In this document: positions 1 to 7,203 of the stretch, in pieces | How the letters are laid out: each line of letters starts with the position of its first letter | How positions within the stretch are numbered: position 1 is the stretch's first letter | Assembly (NCBI GenBank): GCA_947631585.1 | Contig: CANRLY010000092.1 | Location: 1-7,521 of the forward strand | Reading direction: 5' to 3' | Origin: an uncultured Clostridia bacterium | Lineage (GTDB): Bacteria > Bacillota > Clostridia > Oscillospirales > Ruminococcaceae | DNA length: 7,521 nucleotides | Notes under the pieces: model-generated | The model's database searches: none | Seen by the model: only the letters and a program-made list of their open reading frames with translations | Told to the model about the DNA's origin: nothing | Program-made: the position numbers and the translations under genes

Positions 1-3000
1 TGGCAAGTATGGTCTGACGCATACTTGCGTAATCGTGAGGAAGTATCTTCTTGAACTTGGGAAGATAAGCCTCAAAGTCGGCAAGTATCTCCTTGCCCTT
101 ATCTGAGCCGGTAGCGGCAACGTGTTCCTCGATCATCTCTCTGAGTTCCAGCACGTCGTACTTTTCAGTGACCGCTCCCAGAGACACCAGTTCCTTATTG
201 AGCTTCATGTAAAGGTCTCTGTCCTCGTCAAGCACATAAGCTATACCGCCGGACATTCCTGCCGCAAAGTTTTTGCCGGTCTTTCCGAGAATAACGACTC
301 TTCCGCCGGTCATGTATTCGCAGCCGTGGTCTCCCACTCCCTCAACGACGGCGGTCGCACCTGAGTTTCTCACGCAGAAACGCTCTCCGGCAACGCCGTT
401 GATAAACGCCTTTCCGGAAGTAGCTCCATAAAGGGCGACGTTTCCGATAATGATGTTCTCGTCCTGCCTGAACTTAGAGCCGGCAGGCGGATAGACCACC
501 AGTTTTCCGCCGGAAAGTCCCTTGCCGAAGTAGTCGTTGCTGTCGCCGGAAAGTTCCAAAGTAAGACCTTTGGGGATAAACGCACCAAAGCTCTGTCCGC
601 CGCTGCCCTTGCATTTTACCACATAGGTATCGTCCTCCAGGGTATCGTCGCCGTAAAGCTTGGTTATCTCAGAACCGAAGATAGTTCCCAGAGTTCTGTC
701 GGTATTGCTGACAGTTATCTCGATGGTCTTGGGGGTCTTGCTCTTGAGAGCGGCGCCCATCTTCTTCAATATGACCTTTTCGTCCACAGTGTTTTCAAGT
801 TTGAAATCATACTTATCTTCAGGAACGAAAGATTTTGCCACTGTCGGGTCTTTGCAGTACGGATTGTCAAGTATCCTGGACATATTGATCTTTCCTGCTC
901 TGGAAAGTTTATCATAGTCTTTGACATAGAGCAGGTCTGTGCGGCCAAGAAGTTCGTTTACAGTTCTTATTCCCAGTTTTGCCATATACTCTCTGAGTTC
1001 CTGGGCAACAAAGTGCATGAAGTTTACCACATATTCAGGTTTGCCTCTGAATCTCTTTCTGAGTTCCGGGTTCTGGGTTGCAATGCCCACCGGGCAGGTA
1101 TCCAGGTTGCAGACCCGCATCATCACGCAGCCCATAGTTACCAGCGGAGCGGTGGCAAAGCCGTACTCTTCCGCTCCCAGCAGAGCAGCCACAAGCACGT
1201 CTCTGCCGGTCATCAGCTTGCCGTCTGTTTCGATAACTACTTTTGAACGCAGACCGTTCATGATAAGCGTCTGATGGGTCTCGGCAACTCCCAGTTCCCA
1301 CGGCAGACCTGCATTATATATAGAGTTTCTCGGAGCTGCTCCCGTGCCGCCGTCAAATCCCGAAATAAGCACTACTCCGGCTCCGGCTTTGGCAACTCCG
1401 GCGGCAACTGTTCCCACGCCGGCTTCCGACACCAGTTTTACCGATATCCTGGCGTCTTTGTTGGAATTTTTCAGATCGTATATCAGCTGCGCCAGGTCCT
1501 CTATGGAATAAATATCGTGATGAGGCGGAGGAGATATAAGTCCCACGCCTGGGGTAGAATGTCTGGTCTTTGCCACCCACGGGTAAACTTTCGCTGCCGG
1601 CAGCTGACCGCCCTCGCCCGGCTTTGCGCCCTGAGCCATTTTTATCTGTATTTCTTTGGCGGAGACCAGATATTTTGAAGTCACGCCGAATCTTCCGGAA
1701 GCCACCTGTTTTATCGCAGAACACCTGTTCAGTCCGTCCTTGCCCACGGTAAGACGTTCTATGCTTTCGCCGCCCTCGCCGCTGTTGGACTTTCCGCCTA
1801 TGGAGTTCATTGCGATCGCCATAGTTTCGTGAGCCTCCTGAGAGATAGAGCCGTAGGACATAGCCCCAGTCTTGAACCTCTTGCAAATGCTCTCTACGCT
1901 TTCAACTTCCTCGATGGGTATACCGCCGTTCTCGTCGTATTTGAAATCCAGCAGGCTTCTGAGGTTCATGGTGCGCTGTTCGTTGTTTATGCAGCGTGAA
2001 TACTCCTTGAACACCTCATAGCTGCCTGTTCTCGTGGCTTCCTGGAGAAGATGTATAGTCTCCGGCTCATAAAGATGGTCGGTCTTGGAACTTCTGAGCT
2101 TGTGGCTTCCGACGCTTTCAACTTCCGAATCCACATGAAGTCCCAGCGGGTCGAAGGCTGCGGTATGCAGTCTGTCTACTCTGCTGCTGATATCGTCCAG
2201 AGTTATGCCGCCTACCCTGCTGACCGTTCCGGTAAAATACTTGTCGATAACTTCCGCAGAAACTCCCATCGCCTCAAAGATCTTTGAACCTTGATAAGAC
2301 TGTATCGTGGAAATTCCCATTTTGGAAGCTATCTTCACTATGCCTTTCAGGACGGCTTTATTGTAGTCGTATTCTGCGGCGTAATAGTCCTTATCCAGAG
2401 AACCGTCACGAATAAGGTCACGGATAGTCTCCTGTGCCAGATACGGATTGACTGCGCAAGCTCCGTATCCCAGAAGCGTTGCAAAGTGATGGACTTCTCT
2501 TGGCTCTGCGCTTTCAAGTATCATTGCAACGGAAGTCCTCTTCTTGGTAAGCACCAGATGCTGCTGCATCGCCGAAACAGCCAGCAGCGACGGTATAGGA
2601 ACATGGTACTCGTCAACTTCTCTGTCGGAGAGGATAAGGATATTCGCACCGTCCCTGTAAGCCTTGTCCGCCTCTATGAACAGTCGGTCTATCGCCTTAG
2701 AAAGGGTCGTTCCTTTATAATAGGTTATCGGTATGACTCCCACCTTGAATCCCGGAACGTTCATATTCTTTATCTTCAGCATATCGGTGCTGGTAAATAT
2801 AGGGTTATGCACCTTTAAAATATGGCAGTTTTCAGGTTTTTCCTCAAGTATGTTACCGTCCTGACCGATATAAACGCTCGTGTCGGTAACTATTTCCTCC
2901 CTGATGGCGTCAAAAGGAGGGTTTGTTACCTGAGCGAACAGCTGCTTGAAGTAGTTGAACAGCGGAACATTTCCCTCGTCAAGCGGAGGGATAGTGCAGT

Positions 3001-4498
3001 CTGCTCCCATTGCAGCCACCGGTTCTGCGCCATTTTTAGCCATGGGAAGTATACTTGTCCTTATGTCCTCGTATGTATATCCGAACGCTTTCTGAAGCTT
3101 CACCAGCTGCTCATGGTCGAACCTTTCCACGTTCTTGTTGGGGATATGCAGGTCTTTGAGCCTTACCAGATTGGCGTCCAGCCACTCGCCGTAAGGCTGG
3201 GCAGAAGCATACTCGTTTTTCAGGTCGTCATCGTCGATAAGTTCGCCCTTGACCGTATCCACCAGCAACATTCTTCCCGGACGAAGCCTTTCCTTTTTCA
3301 CTATCTTCTCAGGAGGAATATCTATACAGCCCACCTCTGACGAAAGGATAAGAAAATCATCGTCTGTGATATAATACCTTGACGGTCTCAGACCGTTCCT
3401 GTCAAGCACAGCACCCATTATATCGCCGTCTGAGAAAAGTATGGATGCAGGTCCGTCCCAAGGCTCCATCATGGTGGCATAATACTGGTAAAAGTCTCTT
3501 TTCGCCTTAGTTATGGTGCGGTTGTTCTTCCAAGGCTCAGGAATAGTTATCATTACCGCCAGCGGCAGAGGCATTCCTGCCATGACCATAAATTCCAGAG
3601 CGTTATCCAGCCTTGCTGAGTCAGAGCCGTTCACATCTATAATAGGAAGTATCTTGTGCATCTCGTCTTTAAGGGCTTCACAGCTCACGGATTCTTCCCT
3701 TGCAAGCATTCTGTCCACGTTTCCGGTTATGGTATTGATCTCTCCGTTATGAACTATGAACCTGTTGGGGTGGGCTTTCTGCCAGCTGGGGTTGGTGTTG
3801 GTAGAAAATCTGGAATGTACGGTGGCGATGGCAGAAGTAAAGTCCTCGTCCTGGAGGTCGAAGAAGAATCTTCGCAGTTCCTTGACAAGAAACATACCTT
3901 TATATACTATAGTCCTGCTGGAAAGCGACACCACATAGGTGTTTTCGTTTGACTGCTCGAATATTCTTCTTGCAATGTACAGCTTTCTGTCAAAATCAAG
4001 ACCTTTCGGGCAGCCGGCAGGCCGCTTCACAAAGCCCTGCATGATGAACGGCATACTTTCCAAAGCCTTCTGACCTATCACTGACGGGTCGGTGGGAACA
4101 GTTCTCCAGCCGAGAAACTCCATTCCTTCCTTGCTGACGATTATCTCAAACAGCTTCTTTGCCTGGTTGCGCTTCAGTTCGTCCTGCGGGAAAAAGAACA
4201 TTCCTATGCCGTAATCTCTTTCTCCGCCGATATCAAAGCCCAGTTCGGCAGTGACTTTTTTAAAAAAGCCGTGGCACACCTGGGAAAGTATACCAACTCC
4301 GTCGCCGGTCTTGCCCTCGGCGTCCTTACCGGCACGATGCTCCAGGTTCTCCACTATTTTAAGTGCATTTTCCACCACCCATCTGGATTTGATGCCTTTG
4401 ATGTTTACCACAGAACCGATACCGCAGTTGTCATGCTCGAAACGGGGATCGTAAAGTCCCTGCTTCCTGAACGGTTCCTGAACCCTGAAATTATCCAT
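1..4498 (-). CDS. gltB: Glutamate synthase (GOGAT) large subunit, 3' end cut by window
   Basis: Large subunit of NADPH-dependent glutamate synthase: glutamine plus 2-oxoglutarate and reducing power give two glutamates, in the cytoplasm. The frame is open from ATG at 4498 to the window edge (1499 codons); the family is about 1500-1530 residues, so only the last few codons are missing, and the visible end (KKILPHDYASMRQ) is typical of the C terminus. Start: AAGGAG at 4511-4506, 7 nt before ATG. Residues 1-24 look like the removed propeptide (GLYDPRFEHDN), making Cys25 the N-terminal nucleophile of the class II glutaminase domain; HNGEINT lies at 250-256. The central domain is about 450-750. The FMN synthase domain has AMSYGSISQEAH (879-890), NSGEGG (905-910) and GFDGGTGA (1047-1054). 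Cys1124, Cys1130 and Cys1135 (C-x5-C-x4-C) bind the 3Fe-4S cluster. The C-terminal GXGXG beta-helix is about 1250-1440. No frameshift was seen. The small subunit gltD is not in view. Confidence 0.97.
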   Translation of the reverse strand, partial: MDNFRVQEPFRKQGLYDPRFEHDNCGIGSVVNIKGIKSRWVVENALKIVENLEHRAGKDAEGKTGDGVGILSQVCHGFFKKVTAELGFDIGGERDYGIGMFFFPQDELKRNQAKKLFEIIVSKEGMEFLGWRTVPTDPSVIGQKALESMPFIMQGFVKRPAGCPKGLDFDRKLYIARRIFEQSNENTYVVSLSSRTIVYKGMFLVKELRRFFFDLQDEDFTSAIATVHSRFSTNTNPSWQKAHPNRFIVHNGEINTITGNVDRMLAREESVSCEALKDEMHKILPIIDVNGSDSARLDNALEFMVMAGMPLPLAVMITIPEPWKNNRTITKAKRDFYQYYATMMEPWDGPASILFSDGDIMGAVLDRNGLRPSRYYITDDDFLILSSEVGCIDIPPEKIVKKERLRPGRMLLVDTVKGELIDDDDLKNEYASAQPYGEWLDANLVRLKDLHIPNKNVERFDHEQLVKLQKAFGYTYEDIRTSILPMAKNGAEPVAAMGADCTIPPLDEGNVPLFNYFKQLFAQVTNPPFDAIREEIVTDTSVYIGQDGNILEEKPENCHILKVHNPIFTSTDMLKIKNMNVPGFKVGVIPITYYKGTTLSKAIDRLFIEADKAYRDGANILILSDREVDEYHVPIPSLLAVSAMQQHLVLTKKRTSVAMILESAEPREVHHFATLLGYGACAVNPYLAQETIRDLIRDGSLDKDYYAAEYDYNKAVLKGIVKIASKMGISTIQSYQGSKIFEAMGVSAEVIDKYFTGTVSRVGGITLDDISSRVDRLHTAAFDPLGLHVDSEVESVGSHKLRSSKTDHLYEPETIHLLQEATRTGSYEVFKEYSRCINNEQRTMNLRSLLDFKYDENGGIPIEEVESVESICKRFKTGAMSYGSISQEAHETMAIAMNSIGGKSNSGEGGESIERLTVGKDGLNRCSAIKQVASGRFGVTSKYLVSAKEIQIKMAQGAKPGEGGQLPAAKVYPWVAKTRHSTPGVGLISPPPHHDIYSIEDLAQLIYDLKNSNKDARISVKLVSEAGVGTVAAGVAKAGAGVVLISGFDGGTGAAPRNSIYNAGLPWELGVAETHQTLIMNGLRSKVVIETDGKLMTGRDVLVAALLGAEEYGFATAPLVTMGCVMMRVCNLDTCPVGIATQNPELRKRFRGKPEYVVNFMHFVAQELREYMAKLGIRTVNELLGRTDLLYVKDYDKLSRAGKINMSRILDNPYCKDPTVAKSFVPEDKYDFKLENTVDEKVILKKMGAALKSKTPKTIEITVSNTDRTLGTIFGSEITKLYGDDTLEDDTYVVKCKGSGGQSFGAFIPKGLTLELSGDSNDYFGKGLSGGKLVVYPPAGSKFRQDENIIIGNVALYGATSGKAFINGVAGERFCVRNSGATAVVEGVGDHGCEYMTGGRVVILGKTGKNFAAGMSGGIAYVLDEDRDLYMKLNKELVSLGAVTEKYDVLELREMIEEHVAATGSDKGKEILADFEAYLPKFKKILPHDYASMRQTILA

Positions 4499-4523
4499 AC
4501 GTCCACTCCTTACGATTCACATT

Positions 4524-4573
4524 AAAAAACGTCCGCCGGTCAAATTGGCATACCTGCCCTGCACAGCGAACGT
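4524..4573 (-). terminator. Leader terminator (attenuator) ahead of gltB
   Basis: On the minus strand, bases 4573-4564 (ACGTTCGCTG) pair with 4538-4529 (CGGCGGACGT): ten pairs including two G-U. A run of six T (4529-4524) follows directly; its first T closes the stem. The loop of about 25 nt contains a small hairpin, GGC (4558-4556) with GCC (4549-4547), around AGGTAT. The terminator sits between the gltB promoter and its ribosome site, so it would stop most transcripts about 55 nt after initiation unless it is disrupted. The stem is interrupted by a large loop, so it is weaker than the glnN and amt terminators. Confidence 0.7.
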
Positions 4574-4581
4574 CATTGTTC
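4568..4581 (-). promoter_or_regulatory. Hexaloop hairpin, candidate ANTAR antiterminator site, gltB leader
   Basis: Minus-strand GAAC (4581-4578) and GTTC (4571-4568) form a 4-bp stem closing the 6-nt loop AATGAC, with A at loop position 1 and G at position 4. It begins at or within a base or two of the predicted transcription start. The last two loop bases and the 3' strand (4573-4568) are also the start of the terminator 5' strand, so hairpin and terminator cannot both form. ANTAR-domain proteins are known to bind hexaloops with A1 and G4. The stem is short; the call rests mainly on the same arrangement in the glnN and amt leaders. Confidence 0.55.
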
Positions 4582-4587
4582 TCTAAT

Positions 4588-4616
4588 ATATTATCATAGT
4601 ATCATTTCTTTGTCAA
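4588..4616 (-). promoter_or_regulatory. gltB promoter, sigma-A type
   Basis: On the minus strand a perfect -35 box TTGACA (4616-4611) is followed after 17 nt by TAATAT (4593-4588, 4 of 6 to consensus). GATAAT overlaps it at 15-nt spacing, so the exact -10 is uncertain. Predicted start is about 4581, giving a leader of roughly 83 nt before the gltB ATG. A- and T-tracts just upstream (4621-4655) could act as an UP-like element. Confidence 0.75.
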
Positions 4617-4690
4617 GGGGTATTTGAAACTTTTTCAGAAAAAACTTCAAAACTTTCAGCTATGCGGCTGATTTTCGGGTCATATCTCTT

Positions 4691-4728
4691 AAATTTTGCA
4701 GGAATCGTGTTGGTTTAATGCAAAATTT
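4691..4728. repeat. Perfect 10-bp inverted repeat, 18-bp spacer
   Basis: AAATTTTGCA (4691-4700) and its exact reverse complement TGCAAAATTT (4719-4728) flank an 18-bp spacer. The arms are 28 bp centre to centre, close to three helical turns, which would suit a dimeric or paired DNA-binding protein. It lies about 75 bp upstream of the gltB -35 box and 180 bp upstream of the glnN -35 box. No T-run follows the 3' arm, so it does not look like an intrinsic terminator. Function unknown. Confidence 0.6.
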
Positions 4729-4801
4729 TCCGGTTTTCGCTGCCGCCGGACAGATAATTTTTTAAAAAATCTGTTATGAATATCTCCAAAAATCAGAAGA
4801 A

Positions 4802-4818
4802 AATATTTTAAAAATATT
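4802..4818. repeat. AT-only palindrome upstream of glnN
   Basis: AATATTTT (4802-4809) and AAAATATT (4811-4818) are exact reverse complements around a single A. The palindrome lies about 90 bp upstream of the glnN -35 box. It could be an operator or just part of a bendable AT-rich stretch; in DNA this AT-rich such palindromes arise readily by chance. Confidence 0.4.
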
Positions 4819-4907
4819 AACTCGTGAAAGAATGACTAAAGTTTCCCGTCAGGTTTTGATAAGGATTGTGTAAATCTACAAAAACTGAGCCGGCGGCAAA
4901 AAAACTC

Positions 4908-4936
4908 TTGACAAATCTCTTTTCGGGGGATATACT
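4908..4936 (+). promoter_or_regulatory. glnN promoter, near-consensus sigma-A
   Basis: A perfect -35 box TTGACA (4908-4913) and the -10 box TATACT (4931-4936, 5 of 6) are separated by exactly 17 nt. Predicted transcription start is about 4943, giving a leader of roughly 86 nt. Such a strong promoter directly in front of a terminator hairpin implies that expression is set after initiation. Confidence 0.88.
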
Positions 4937-4946
4937 GATAATGTAA

Positions 4947-4962
4947 ACAGCAAAGGCGCTGT
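4947..4962 (+). promoter_or_regulatory. Hexaloop hairpin, candidate ANTAR antiterminator site, glnN leader
   Basis: ACAGC (4947-4951) pairs with GCTGT (4958-4962), five Watson-Crick pairs, closing the loop AAAGGC with A1 and G4. It begins about 4 nt after the predicted transcription start. The whole loop and the 3' strand (4952-4962) are also the first bases of the terminator 5' strand, so the two folds exclude each other. One nucleotide later a second hairpin with a 6-nt loop follows (GGACG/CGTCC around GTACAA, 4963-4978). That gives a tandem hexaloop layout, although the second loop lacks A1/G4. Confidence 0.65.
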
Positions 4963-4993
4963 GGACGGTACAACGTCCGCAGTGTCTTTTTTT
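4952..4993 (+). terminator. Strong intrinsic terminator in the glnN leader (attenuator)
   Basis: Bases 4952-4967 pair continuously with 4974-4989: 16 pairs including three G-U, around the loop GTACAA. The T-run is 4987-4993, its first three bases closing the stem against AAA. It lies between the glnN promoter and start codon with no upstream gene to terminate, so it is a leader attenuator. Default termination would yield an RNA of only about 50 nt. Read-through would need the alternative hairpin at 4947-4962 to be held open, probably by a protein. Confidence 0.88.
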
Positions 4994-5015
4994 GGTGTAT
5001 GACCTAATTTTGATT

Positions 5016-5020
5016 GGAGG
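5016..5020 (+). promoter_or_regulatory. Ribosome binding site that fixes the glnN start
   Basis: GGAGG lies 8 nt upstream of ATG 5029. The in-frame TTG at 5014 overlaps this site and has no ribosome site of its own, so the five-residue longer reading is rejected and ATG 5029 is taken as the start. Confidence 0.9.
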
Positions 5021-5028
5021 ATATTTCA

Positions 5029-7110
5029 ATGAGCAACATTCCGGAAATCTTCGCAAGCGATGTTTTCAATCTTAAAACGATGAAAGAACGTCTGCCAAAG
5101 GAGACCTACAAGGCTCTTCTGAAAACCATCAACAACGGCGAACACCTGACTCCAGATGTGGCTAACGTTGTTGCAAACGCCATGAAAGACTGGGCGGTAG
5201 AAAAGGGAGCTACCCATTTCACTCACTGGTTCCAGCCTATGACCGGCATCACTGCGGAAAAGCACGACAGCTTCATTTCCCCGACCAAGGACGGCGAAGT
5301 GATAATGGAGTTCTCCGGCAAGGAGCTTATCAAGGGCGAACCTGACGCTTCTTCGTTCCCCTCCGGCGGACTGAGAGCTACATTTGAAGCAAGGGGCTAC
5401 ACCGCTTGGGACCCGACTTCGTTTGCTTTCATAAAAGACGGCACGCTCTGCATACCTACAGCTTTCTGCTCTTACAGCGGAGAGGCTCTTGACAAGAAAA
5501 CGCCTTTGCTCAGATCTATGGAAGCTATCAACAAATCAGCCCTCAAGATACTGGGACTGTTCGGCAGCACCGCAAAGAGAGTTACCTCGACTGTAGGTCC
5601 TGAGCAGGAGTATTTCCTTATAGACAGAGAAATGTATTCCAAGAGAAAAGACCTTATCTACACCGGACGTACCCTTTACGGCGCACCGTCTCCGAAAGGT
5701 CAGGAACTGGAAGATCATTACTTCGGAACTATCAAGACAAGAGTAGCGGCTTACATGAAAGACCTGGACGAGTCGCTGTGGAAGCTGGGAATTTACGCAA
5801 AGACAAAGCACAACGAAGTTGCTCCTTCTCAGCACGAGTTGGCGCCGGTATTCTCAACAACTAACATCGCCACCGACCACAACCAGCTGACTATGGAGCT
5901 TATGAAGAGGACCGCAAGAAAGCACGGCTTCAAATGCCTGCTCCACGAAAAGCCGTTTGCAGGCATTAACGGTTCGGGCAAGCACAACAACTGGTCGCTT
6001 TCCACTGACACCGGCGTAAACCTGCTCGACCCCGGAAAAACTCCTTATGAAAACGCACAGTTCCTGCTTTTCCTTGCTGCTACAGTAAAGGCTGTCAACG
6101 ATTATCAGGATATACTGAGAGCGTCAGTCGCATCTGCCGGAAACGATCACCGTCTGGGCGCAAACGAAGCTCCTCCGGCTATCATTTCCATCTTCCTCGG
6201 CGATGAGCTTACCGATATAATCAACTCCATCGTGAACGGTACTCACTACAACGGCAAAGACATGGCTGAAATGGAAATCGGCGTTGACGTTCTGCCTAAC
6301 TTCCCCAAGGATACCACCGACAGAAACAGGACCTCGCCTTTTGCGTTCACCGGAAACAAGTTTGAGTTCAGAATGCCCGGTTCAAGGCTGTCAGTTGCAG
6401 GACCTAACACGGTACTCAACACCATCGTTGCAGAGGTGCTGGATCAGTTTTACGAGGAGCTGAAAGACGCTCCTGATTTCCAGGACGCTCTGGATACCCT
6501 TATCAAGAAAACGTTCAGCGAAAACATGAACATAATCTTCAACGGCGACGGCTACAGCGCAGACTGGCCTGTTGAAGCTGAAAAGAGAGGACTGCTCAAC
6601 CTGAAGTCCACTCCGGAAGCTATTCCCTGCTATGTACTTCCCAAGAACATTGAAGTTTTTGAAAAGCACGGCGTCTACACAGAGACTGAGCTTCATTCGA
6701 GAGTTGAGATACTGCTCGAGGAATACTGCAAGGTCATCAACATAGAGGCTCTTACCATGATCGACATGGCTAAGAAAGACATTCTCCCGGCGGTTTCCAC
6801 TTATGTAAAGGAACTGGCAAAGACCGCCAAGCTGGCAAAAGAATGCGGAGCTGAAGCTTCCTTCGAGACTGAGCTTGTAAAGAAGCTGTCAAGCCTGTCG
6901 TCTGATATGTACGCTAAGCTGGGCGCTCTGGAAGAGATAAACCTTGCCGCTCATGATATTACAGATATGCAGGAGCTTTCCACCTACTATCATGACAAGG
7001 TATTCACTGCAATGCAGGAACTTCGCTGCGTAGCTGACCAGATCGAAACGCTTGTAGGCGAAAAATACTGGCCTTATCCTACCTACGGCGCACTTCTGTT
7101 CTACACCTGA
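5029..7110 (+). CDS. glnN: Glutamine synthetase type III (GSIII)
   Basis: ATP-dependent ligation of ammonia to glutamate to form glutamine; cytoplasmic. GSIII is a large dodecameric form found in Bacteroides, cyanobacteria and many clostridia. This protein has 693 residues, the usual GSIII length and much longer than GSI (about 440-470). The GSIII-specific N-terminal region includes FPSGGLRATFEARGYTAWDP. The catalytic core shows GPEQEYFLID (190-199; Glu192 and Glu194 likely metal ligands), NEVAPSQHE (262-270), PFAGINGSGKHNNWS (309-323), NDHRLGANEAPP (372-383) and KFEFRMPGS (444-452). The C-terminal part is the helical GSIII extension, ending in EKYWPYPTYGALLFYT. The gene is intact. It is divergent from gltB and followed after 132 bp by amt. 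Expression is probably controlled by the leader attenuator at 4947-4993. GSIII lacks the GSI adenylylation region, which fits control of synthesis. Often annotated glnA in databases. Confidence 0.97.
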   Translation: MSNIPEIFASDVFNLKTMKERLPKETYKALLKTINNGEHLTPDVANVVANAMKDWAVEKGATHFTHWFQPMTGITAEKHDSFISPTKDGEVIMEFSGKELIKGEPDASSFPSGGLRATFEARGYTAWDPTSFAFIKDGTLCIPTAFCSYSGEALDKKTPLLRSMEAINKSALKILGLFGSTAKRVTSTVGPEQEYFLIDREMYSKRKDLIYTGRTLYGAPSPKGQELEDHYFGTIKTRVAAYMKDLDESLWKLGIYAKTKHNEVAPSQHELAPVFSTTNIATDHNQLTMELMKRTARKHGFKCLLHEKPFAGINGSGKHNNWSLSTDTGVNLLDPGKTPYENAQFLLFLAATVKAVNDYQDILRASVASAGNDHRLGANEAPPAIISIFLGDELTDIINSIVNGTHYNGKDMAEMEIGVDVLPNFPKDTTDRNRTSPFAFTGNKFEFRMPGSRLSVAGPNTVLNTIVAEVLDQFYEELKDAPDFQDALDTLIKKTFSENMNIIFNGDGYSADWPVEAEKRGLLNLKSTPEAIPCYVLPKNIEVFEKHGVYTETELHSRVEILLEEYCKVINIEALTMIDMAKKDILPAVSTYVKELAKTAKLAKECGAEASFETELVKKLSSLSSDMYAKLGALEEINLAAHDITDMQELSTYYHDKVFTAMQELRCVADQIETLVGEKYWPYPTYGALLFYT

Positions 7111-7126
7111 TAAATAATTTTATTCA

Positions 7127-7144
7127 GCACACAAAGGGGTGTGC
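7127..7144 (+). promoter_or_regulatory. Hexaloop hairpin, candidate ANTAR antiterminator site, amt leader
   Basis: GCACAC (7127-7132) and GTGTGC (7139-7144) form a perfect 6-bp stem with the loop AAAGGG, again A1 and G4 and nearly the same loop as in the glnN leader (AAAGGC). It starts 16 nt after the glnN stop codon. Loop and 3' strand (7133-7144) are shared with the 5' strand of the following terminator. A second hexaloop hairpin follows after 5 nt (CGGAAG/CTTCCG around AACTAT, 7150-7167); its loop has A1 but U at position 4. Confidence 0.68.
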
Positions 7145-7191
7145 AAAGCCGGAAGAACTATCTTCCGCAGCTTTGCCGCCCCTTTTATTTT
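7133..7191 (+). terminator. Intrinsic terminator between glnN and amt (attenuator for amt)
   Basis: A long imperfect hairpin. AAAGGGG (7133-7139) pairs with CCCCTTT (7179-7185), CAAAGC (7144-7149) with GCTTTG (7170-7175), and CGGAAGA (7150-7156) with TCTTCCG (7161-7167), with a small internal loop and a CA bulge. It is followed by a T-rich tract (TTTTATTTT, then more T to 7202). It can end glnN transcripts. I see no convincing separate amt promoter between glnN and amt, so amt probably depends on read-through of this site. Confidence 0.85.
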
Positions 7192-7203
7192 GCTTATTTT
7201 TTA

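Larger units (their letters stand above)
4617..4907. other. Divergent intergenic core between gltB and glnN promoters
   Basis: About 290 bp separate the two -35 boxes. The region is AT-rich with many A- and T-tracts, and I see no credible gene: the short frames have no ribosome site or recognisable protein. It holds two inverted repeats (listed separately), three AAACTT words near 4627, 4642 and 4650, and a widely separated inverted pair TGCCGCCGG (4741-4749) and CCGGCGGCA (4890-4898), the latter just upstream of the glnN -35 box. No GlnR box was found. The length exceeds what two promoters need, so a DNA-binding regulator is possible. Confidence 0.6.

Noticed and set aside
1353..1886. 177-residue minus-strand frame and other frames of 60-175 codons on both strands within 1-4498
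   Set aside because: They are shadows of gltB: the minus-strand gltB frame is open throughout with all expected motifs, and the shadow products resemble no known family.
4617..4907. GlnR-type operator (TGTNA-N7-TNACA)
   Set aside because: Isolated TGTTA and TGTAA words occur, but no correctly spaced pair.
5014..5028. TTG start five codons upstream for glnN
   Set aside because: The TTG overlaps the GGAGG ribosome site that serves ATG 5029, and nothing suitable lies upstream of it.
4943..5028. Glutamine riboswitch or T-box in the glnN leader
   Set aside because: The leader is only about 86 nt and fully accounted for by two small hairpins and the terminator. No T-box sequence (TGGNACC type) or glutamine riboswitch core is visible.
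4817..5056. 79-residue minus-strand frame across the glnN promoter and leader
   Set aside because: It starts inside glnN antisense and covers a consensus promoter and terminator; it has no ribosome site or recognisable domain.
5026..6696. Minus-strand frames antisense to glnN
   Set aside because: Shadows of a well-supported GSIII gene, with low-complexity, unrecognisable products.
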